The notes beneath the pieces are model-generated. The model was not told where the DNA came from and searched no databases. It was given only the letters and a program-made list of their open reading frames with translations. From NCBI RefSeq assembly GCF_046098205.1, contig NZ_JBJURJ010000007.1, positions 62,001 through 126,000 on the forward strand: a stretch of DNA of 64,000 bases, written 5' to 3'. Position 1 is the stretch's first letter; each line of letters begins with the position of its first letter. Shown here piece by piece: positions 58,061-64,000 of the stretch. The position numbers and the translations under genes were made by a program. Origin of the DNA: Paenibacillus_AR mesotrionivorans (GTDB lineage Bacteria; Bacillota; Bacilli; Paenibacillales; NBRC-103111).

Positions 58061-60345
58061 AAAAGCGCATTACACTAATGGCTGTATTTTTGTATATTTT
58101 CTTATTGCGAATGCCTTTTGTTTATGCCGAAGAAGGCGGAGTAACCGGAAGCAATACCCCCGTTGGAGGTGGAGGCGTCGCTTGGTACATTCCGGATTGG
58201 GTCGAACGGCTCATGGGGAAAATTGATGCCATGTGGAGTACCTTGCAGGATTTGGTATCGGGTAAGCTGCTCAAGGATGCGTTAACAAATTTTATTATCG
58301 GATTGGTGGATGACGCCTTAGCTCCCCTGTATGGTGTGTTTGCCAAAGTGTACCTCTTTACTCCACGGGTTGCAGAGATTGCATTTGTAAAAGCAGGCTG
58401 GAGTGTCTTTACCATTGTAGGCTTAGTAGCGCTTTTATTTGCACTGCTTATTTTGGCGCAGCAAATTGTGCGTGGCAAAAAGGAAATGTCAAAATTATTG
58501 AAAGTGTTTCTGATTTGCTTCATTTCAGTGTTTTTCAGCTTAACCATAATCAATTCTATCAATGTTTTGGTGAATTGGTTTACACAATCCACCCTGTCCA
58601 GCATGCTCAAGACGGTTGCGATCAATTACCAAGGTCTCTCCGGTCAGGAGGTTGTGAAAGCCATTGTTATTGGAACTGAAGCATTGACCAATCCCACTCT
58701 TGTGTCCCAAACAGCGGGTAAAGTCATTGCCAGCACGGAAGGCGGTTTGTTCAGCCTCTTTATTGTTACACTTTTTGAGGTGCTCCCTTTATATCTGGTC
58801 TCGGTCCTCAAGGTCTTTGTTGTGATGCTATTGGCCCTGTTTGTATCAGGCTGGATCACGGCGACTGCCTTTACTGGAAAGATGGAAATTCTTATTGGAT
58901 TCCTCAACTTATATATTCGAACGCTAATTGTCGGTTACGTAATGGCTTTGCACTGGGGTATTTTTGTGAAGGCACAGACAGATTATGGTTCCGGTATAGG
59001 TCTGTCAACATCCATCGGAATTACACCCATCTACTTGTCATGCATTAGTGCCATATTATTAATTATTGTGTTGTTCTTCTTTTGGATGAAACCACTCTTT
59101 AAAGCAGTGACTCAACCACTCACTTTGGGTGGTGGAGAGTTCGTAGAGAAAATGGGGAAATACGGCGTCTCTGCTTCCCAAACTATCAATAACATTGGCA
59201 AACGTCTGGGAAGCGAGCAAATCCAGCAGCGCGGATTGGACATGGCACAAAAGAGCAAGAAAATTTCCGAGTACGGCAAACGTATGCAGGAATCTCGGCA
59301 ATATGGGAAAAGAATAGCTTCAGCTCTAACGGGTGGGATCAGTGAGTCCATCCAAGGAGTTGTATACCAGGAACCAGATTTAAAGCTAACCGAAACGGGA
59401 ACCATGACTCAGGTTATGTTCCTTCCCTCCCAGCACAGTCTGCAGAACTTACCAGCTACCCAAATAAAAGCACAATTGGATGCTCAAGGGTTTTGTAATA
59501 CCACCAAAATCGATATTGACCGAAATGATCATGCTCTCATGAATAAGGCAGCAGCCAAAATTAGGAGTGAGAGTAAATATGGTAAGGACATGGTGTGGGA
59601 TCCGGTAACCAGTAGCATCTATGTGGCTGGTGACCAAAACACACTGCAAGGGGTTATGACGGAGCTACAAGCTACAGGGGTAAAGACAGGCAACCTTACA
59701 TTGGGAACCATGAAAGAAAACGTCTATGTTAGCTATACCTCGAAAGAAATTGAGCAGATTGGCGGGGAAACAAGGCAGGGAGGCAGGATTGTTGATGATT
59801 TGAAAGCCAATATGCCTGTGCAAAGCCGCCTGCCGTTGAATCAAGAGGACAGTGCGACTGCAATGAAGCTTCTGGAGCTTCATAAAACTACGTTGCCGTG
59901 GATTTCACAGGTGAGGAATGATTCCTCTGGTGTATGGATACCATCTGCACATATGGAGGCAGCCATGAAAATTCTGGAACCGTTAAAACATCAGCAGGTG
60001 GTTCGCTTCGACATGCCATCAGGTTCAAACTTTTTGGGAGACCTAGAAAGCGCCTTAAAAGCTGATTCAGGCTTGAAGGATGTGGTATCAGTGGATACGA
60101 AGAAAAACGCGGTTCTTGTAAAAGCATTAAAAAAAGAGGATTTTAGTAAATTTTTTACCGCATACAAAAAAGAGAGGACCCCATATTGGAGGGCAGCCAA
60201 TGGGAAGATCATGGTTATTTTAGACGGGGTTCCAGTTGATTATGGGAGTGTGCCCCCCAAGGGAATGGATATGGGCAGTTTTGAAGCGTTGAAGCAGCAA
60301 GCGATTCGGAGTTCAGATCAAGGTGGTGAGGCACATGCACAATGA
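58057..60345 (+). CDS. VirB6/TrbL-like polytopic membrane protein
   Basis: The 762-residue protein has a signal peptide, six or so membrane helices between about 105 and 355 (FVKAGWSVFTIVGLVALLFA, LFIVTLFEVLPLYLVSVLKV, ILLIIVLFFFWMKPLF), and a long soluble C-terminal half with regular alpha/beta segments. This is the VirB6-type inner-membrane channel layout. It overlaps both neighbours, so the operon is tightly coupled. Confidence 0.7.
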   Translation: MKKRITLMAVFLYIFLLRMPFVYAEEGGVTGSNTPVGGGGVAWYIPDWVERLMGKIDAMWSTLQDLVSGKLLKDALTNFIIGLVDDALAPLYGVFAKVYLFTPRVAEIAFVKAGWSVFTIVGLVALLFALLILAQQIVRGKKEMSKLLKVFLICFISVFFSLTIINSINVLVNWFTQSTLSSMLKTVAINYQGLSGQEVVKAIVIGTEALTNPTLVSQTAGKVIASTEGGLFSLFIVTLFEVLPLYLVSVLKVFVVMLLALFVSGWITATAFTGKMEILIGFLNLYIRTLIVGYVMALHWGIFVKAQTDYGSGIGLSTSIGITPIYLSCISAILLIIVLFFFWMKPLFKAVTQPLTLGGGEFVEKMGKYGVSASQTINNIGKRLGSEQIQQRGLDMAQKSKKISEYGKRMQESRQYGKRIASALTGGISESIQGVVYQEPDLKLTETGTMTQVMFLPSQHSLQNLPATQIKAQLDAQGFCNTTKIDIDRNDHALMNKAAAKIRSESKYGKDMVWDPVTSSIYVAGDQNTLQGVMTELQATGVKTGNLTLGTMKENVYVSYTSKEIEQIGGETRQGGRIVDDLKANMPVQSRLPLNQEDSATAMKLLELHKTTLPWISQVRNDSSGVWIPSAHMEAAMKILEPLKHQQVVRFDMPSGSNFLGDLESALKADSGLKDVVSVDTKKNAVLVKALKKEDFSKFFTAYKKERTPYWRAANGKIMVILDGVPVDYGSVPPKGMDMGSFEALKQQAIRSSDQGGEAHAQ

Positions 60346-62140
60346 GCTTCAAGATGAAGAAAGGGAGTTGCTGCAGGCTTCACTCTTGGGGGATGTCCGG
60401 GAGGATATTCAGTTTCTAGGGTTAACCTTACCGGACATTGGTTGGATTGTAGCGGTAACCCTTATCGTGGGAGGTATCCCGTTTTTCTTGCCTCTCTTCT
60501 TCCTTATCAAGATGGCCTGGATTATTGGCGTGTTTCTTGTATATACAGGGGCGCGTTATCTGGATGTACCTTATCGTATACGCAGATTGTACAGGTATTG
60601 GACTTCTGCCTCAAAAGGTTCGGGGGAGCAGCTGCCAGAGCTGCTGGGTGCCCAGGAGGATAGCTGGTTGTTTAAGAGTGGTTCTGTTTGGCAAATGGTG
60701 CTGCATGTGCAGCCTCCCCCCTGGCATACAGCGGAATTAGCAAAAAAACGTAACCGCATCGGAGCTTTGGAAGCTTTTATCCGCACTGCAGTGCGGGAAC
60801 ACTTTTCCGTGGATGTTGATACTCATTTGGTTCCGGACTACCAATGGGAGTTATGGAATGCGAAACGGAGTAAACCCAAGGCCACGGAGGGCATTGAGCG
60901 TTTGTCGCAAAGAAGACTGCGTCTATATGAGAGCAGTGCCAATCTGCAGAAGGATACGCCGGAGCGCCCCCAAGCTAAACGAACGGTGTATGTGCTGCGA
61001 TTGTCCATTGAAGAGTACCGGCTATCCTTACAAGAACGTGATGATGAGCCGGAAGGGGCTACAAAAGAAGAGCTGCGACGCTATCGGCTGCTGGCAGATC
61101 TACGGGAACGGAAAAACCGCGTTCTTCCTATACTAGAGCATTCTGGACTGAAATGTCAGATGTTGTCGGGTTATGCCGCGGCACAGGTGCTGGGCCGTCA
61201 ATGGGATGCAATTGCTTGGCGAGAATGGCAGTCAAGTCAAGGCCAATGGACTGATGAAGAGAATCCTCAGACAGTGGAAGAAGCCGAACCAATTTCAATC
61301 CAACCGGTGCAAGAGAAGAAGCTTTCGTTTTGGCAGCGATTCATTACCTTTATTCGACGTGAATGGCATGCCCTTTGGACAAAAGTGCAAACTGCTGCAG
61401 TGAAGAGGAAAGCGCGTTCGTGTAATAAGAAGGAGGTACCACAAGAAAATGAAGACAAGAGCGGGCAAGTTTTAGCTCTAGAAGATAAGGCATTGCAACT
61501 AGAGGAATCGTATTGCGAAGAGAAGGGTCCTGACATGCCGCAGGTTTTAATACTGACCTCCCCAGTTCCCAGCGGGAAGACCTTTCTTGCTGCTAATTGG
61601 TCGGTTGCTCAGAGCACAGCAGAGCACCCGGTAGCCCTCATGGATTTAGCACCGGACCATGGCACATTAACCGTCTTGAATCCTTTGCAGGGACCTACAG
61701 AGGAGGGGTGGACACTCTATACTTCCCGATGGGTGCCGGGGCTGTCGATTTGGGTACCCACCCAGGAAGCTTGCGGGATACAGTCGGTACAAGACAAACT
61801 TCAGGAGTTGCTCCAATCATCCGCTCAGGTGGTCATCGATCTGCCCTGGCTATACCCTTGGCGGGAAGAATTAAAGGTGTTTGGACAGATGGTTGCCGTG
61901 TTGGATGCCGATTACCACCACTGGACGCAGTGGGAGCGTGCTGCAACAGCTTGGAGTGAACCGGTATGGCTCAACAAGGCTGAAGTGGATATGGACGTTT
62001 TGGTCCGAGATCATTGGGACGCGGCTATTTCTAAACGATTCCCGGTCTTTCCTGGAGCGGCTCAACGGCTATTCCAAGGGAAACCAATCGCTTTAGAGCC
62101 AGATGTGCGGCAGCACTTTCTGGGAAGGAGCGTGAGTTAA
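60335..62140 (+). CDS. PrgI/VirB3-like protein fused to a P-loop domain
   Basis: The 601-residue product starts with a PrgI-like module: short N-terminal part, two membrane helices (about 27-70; IGWIVAVTLIVGGIPFFLPL and onward) and YLDVPYRIRRLYRYW. The middle is charged. The C-terminal part has a ParA/CpaE-like P-loop, LTSPVPSGKTFLAANW (Lys415), followed by ALMDLAPDHGTLT. PrgI/VirB3 proteins normally are about 100 residues and stand beside VirB4. The fusion to a CpaE-like ATPase domain is unusual. ATG 60335 overlaps the upstream gene by 11 bases. Confidence 0.65.
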   Translation: MHNELQDEERELLQASLLGDVREDIQFLGLTLPDIGWIVAVTLIVGGIPFFLPLFFLIKMAWIIGVFLVYTGARYLDVPYRIRRLYRYWTSASKGSGEQLPELLGAQEDSWLFKSGSVWQMVLHVQPPPWHTAELAKKRNRIGALEAFIRTAVREHFSVDVDTHLVPDYQWELWNAKRSKPKATEGIERLSQRRLRLYESSANLQKDTPERPQAKRTVYVLRLSIEEYRLSLQERDDEPEGATKEELRRYRLLADLRERKNRVLPILEHSGLKCQMLSGYAAAQVLGRQWDAIAWREWQSSQGQWTDEENPQTVEEAEPISIQPVQEKKLSFWQRFITFIRREWHALWTKVQTAAVKRKARSCNKKEVPQENEDKSGQVLALEDKALQLEESYCEEKGPDMPQVLILTSPVPSGKTFLAANWSVAQSTAEHPVALMDLAPDHGTLTVLNPLQGPTEEGWTLYTSRWVPGLSIWVPTQEACGIQSVQDKLQELLQSSAQVVIDLPWLYPWREELKVFGQMVAVLDADYHHWTQWERAATAWSEPVWLNKAEVDMDVLVRDHWDAAISKRFPVFPGAAQRLFQGKPIALEPDVRQHFLGRSVS

Positions 62141-64000
62141 TTGTTAGCAGAAGCAAAACGGCTTGTAAAGGCGTGGAAGCGTGAGAAGGACCACATACGG
62201 GTAAATGCTGTGGCCGAAGGAAAAAGCGTTAAGGACGGCCATTATGTGCGTGTGGTCGCTATAAAGGACTATCCACCTATTATACTGACCGGATATTTGG
62301 ATGCTTTGGATGATGTAGTAAGGGAAGCCGGAGCAACACTGCGAAAGACCATCCGATATGCGCCAGCGGATGTTGAGTGGAATATGGCTTCGAAGAACAA
62401 GCTGAAGCGCCTGGAGAAAAATATATCCGCAGAAACAACCTATGACCTAGCCCGGAAAGCTGAAAAGGATGCCTATGATACCTTGCTGGTATTGCGTGAT
62501 TCGCAATTCCAGAGCAATAAGCCGAAATTGGTTGATGTCTGGACCTTCTTGACTCTTACCGCAGCCAAAAAGCATCAGCTTGATGCAGCTTATCAGGCTC
62601 TTCTAAATTGGTTCGAAAATGTAGGCGGTGTTTTAGACGATTTGCGCCGTGAACAAGTAGAAGCATTGCGGCAGACTAGTATGGTTGCCGACTTGGATAC
62701 AGAACGGAGTAAGTTTTTCTTAAAGCGTCATTATGGCCGTGCAACGATGGATACTTTGGCGGCGAAGACCTACCCCTTTACCAGGGGCGGATTCTCAGAA
62801 GACGAGGGACAGTATGTGGGAAGGCGCTCGGAGGACGACAGTTTTTGTTTCGTCAATTTGTGCGTTCCTGATGATCCCCGGGCACAGAACATTACTGTAT
62901 TTGGAAAGACTGGTCAGGGGAAGTCTTTTTTCATGAAAGCCCTGGTTGGTTCGTTATTGGAGGAAGGTATTCGTGTCTTTGTATTTGACCTGGACGGCGA
63001 ATGGAGGGACCTCTGCGATGATGTAGGCGGCGTCTATATCGATCACACGGCGGATAATGGCCGGTATTTCGAACCGATGAATATCATGCCAGAGCTGCCC
63101 GAATTGGATATGGATTGTATCCAATACAATCGAGGGCGCTATGCTCAAGCGGTACAGACTACCATACGCACCATTTCGCTCTTAGCGGACGGGATTGCAA
63201 AGGGAGAGCTGACTGAGCTTGGACACGCCATCAAATCTGTCTATGAGCAAGCTGGGATCCGGCGAGATATGTCCTCTACATGGGATCATCCAAAAGGACC
63301 AGCGCCTACCATTCATCGTCTATTCCAGGAAATAAAGAGTCGTGCGGGAACAGAAGGACGGAGTGGCCGTCATGCTCTCAATTTGCTCGAAAAAATTGAG
63401 ATGTATTTCGATGGTGGAGTGTATGACGGCCTTTTTCAAGTTCCGGAACCTTTGGCCTTTCATGCTGCACCTATGGTGGTCTATAAGGTAGGAACCGGTT
63501 CTACCGACCCCAATGAAAAAGATGAGCGCGCGAAGCAAGCGCAGCTCAAAATGAGTATGGCGTTTGACCAAGTTAACGCCAATGTTCAATTCAATAAATT
63601 TGAAGGTAAGACCTTCAGTGCGGTGCTGGTGGATGAAGGCCAGCGGCAGTTGAAGAATCCGGAGCTGCGGAGCGCCGTCTTTGGTTGGTATACGGCGATC
63701 CGGAAGTGGAATGGTCTGATGATATTGGGATCCAATACACCGGACATTATGCTAGACACAGCCGAAGGTCGCGGCATGTGGGAAAACACCAGTATCCGGG
63801 TCTATTTTTATATGGAGCAGTCTGCCATTCGTTCTCTGGCAACCCATTCAGACATACCGCTTGAAATCCAGCAGCAGATATCTCAAAACGTGGATTCCAA
63901 ACGATACATCCTGGAGTACCATGGCCAATATGACGAGTTGTATATGGATGTGCCTCCGGAAGAGGCAGCATTATATAAGACCCGTGGGTTAAAGGCGGGA
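62141..64000 (+). CDS. VirB4/TraE-like conjugation ATPase (cut by window edge)
   Basis: The first 620 residues are present and no stop occurs before the window end. The N-terminal VirB4 domain is followed by the ATPase core: Walker A GKTGQGKS (255-262) and Walker B VLVDE (495-499, followed by GQR). The segment FDLDGEWRDLCDDVGG is typical of VirB4/TraC. TTG 62141 is the first codon after the previous stop and follows GGGAAGGAG. VirB4 energises T4SS pilus assembly and substrate transfer. Confidence 0.9.
   Translation, partial: MLAEAKRLVKAWKREKDHIRVNAVAEGKSVKDGHYVRVVAIKDYPPIILTGYLDALDDVVREAGATLRKTIRYAPADVEWNMASKNKLKRLEKNISAETTYDLARKAEKDAYDTLLVLRDSQFQSNKPKLVDVWTFLTLTAAKKHQLDAAYQALLNWFENVGGVLDDLRREQVEALRQTSMVADLDTERSKFFLKRHYGRATMDTLAAKTYPFTRGGFSEDEGQYVGRRSEDDSFCFVNLCVPDDPRAQNITVFGKTGQGKSFFMKALVGSLLEEGIRVFVFDLDGEWRDLCDDVGGVYIDHTADNGRYFEPMNIMPELPELDMDCIQYNRGRYAQAVQTTIRTISLLADGIAKGELTELGHAIKSVYEQAGIRRDMSSTWDHPKGPAPTIHRLFQEIKSRAGTEGRSGRHALNLLEKIEMYFDGGVYDGLFQVPEPLAFHAAPMVVYKVGTGSTDPNEKDERAKQAQLKMSMAFDQVNANVQFNKFEGKTFSAVLVDEGQRQLKNPELRSAVFGWYTAIRKWNGLMILGSNTPDIMLDTAEGRGMWENTSIRVYFYMEQSAIRSLATHSDIPLEIQQQISQNVDSKRYILEYHGQYDELYMDVPPEEAALYKTRGLKAG

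Overview
The window looks like a low-GC Gram-positive chromosome of the Paenibacillus type. The evidence is the gene order clpP / tRNA-Arg / cggR-gap-pgk-tpiA-gpmI-eno / secG-est-rnr-smpB-ssrA, Bacillus-type regulation (CtsR boxes before clpP, a CggR operator before cggR), an ssrA tag ending in ALAA, and many intergenic palindromes built on GCGGAA/TTCCGC. Bases 1-16,770 are this conserved, fairly GC-rich backbone. It holds a complete lower-glycolysis operon and an RNA-quality-control cluster (RNase R, SmpB, tmRNA).

From just after ssrA (about 16.7 kb) to the right edge the character changes to accessory DNA, probably one large integrated or formerly plasmid-like conjugative element whose right end is not in view. 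Its left part (16.9-25.4 kb, very AT-rich) carries a two-gene ParB-like/HEPN module, a pair of serine recombinases, and an Agr-type peptide-signalling cassette: AgrB, a Cys-less AgrD-like peptide, a membrane protein without a kinase domain, and a stand-alone LytTR DNA-binding protein. Divergent XRE regulators follow. The middle (25.6-34.0 kb) has an actin-like partition pair (ParM/ParR type), many small genes, two copies of an apparently structured RNA (hairpin plus pseudoknot, with covariation), an orphan DNA methyltransferase, an ArpU-like regulator and a possible replication initiator.

The right part (34.5-64 kb) is transfer and surface machinery. It contains a Tad-like operon (SAF/CpaB-like, CpaE-like, CpaF ATPase, TadB, TadC, a small pilin candidate and pseudopilin-like proteins), a second methyltransferase, a Fic/Doc toxin-antitoxin pair, a HEPN protein, a tyrosine recombinase, an S-layer-homology protein, a 2208-residue secreted PKD-repeat protein with a second CpaE-like protein, and then a VirB-type operon (VirB2-like pair, VirB6-like, PrgI/VirB3-like fused to a P-loop domain, VirB4 ATPase cut by the window edge).

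The most notable observation is that the Tad-like, PKD and VirB-like operons each follow the same long promoter element (box CATACTTTT..CGGACA, exactly 20 bases, then a -10). In each case a terminator-like hairpin with the same CCGGGTCGGTTTT-type core sits before the first gene. A weaker fourth copy without the hairpin precedes the SLH gene. This suggests a single regulon controlling a composite Tad/T4SS surface machine. All functional calls come from reading the sequence only; no database search was run.
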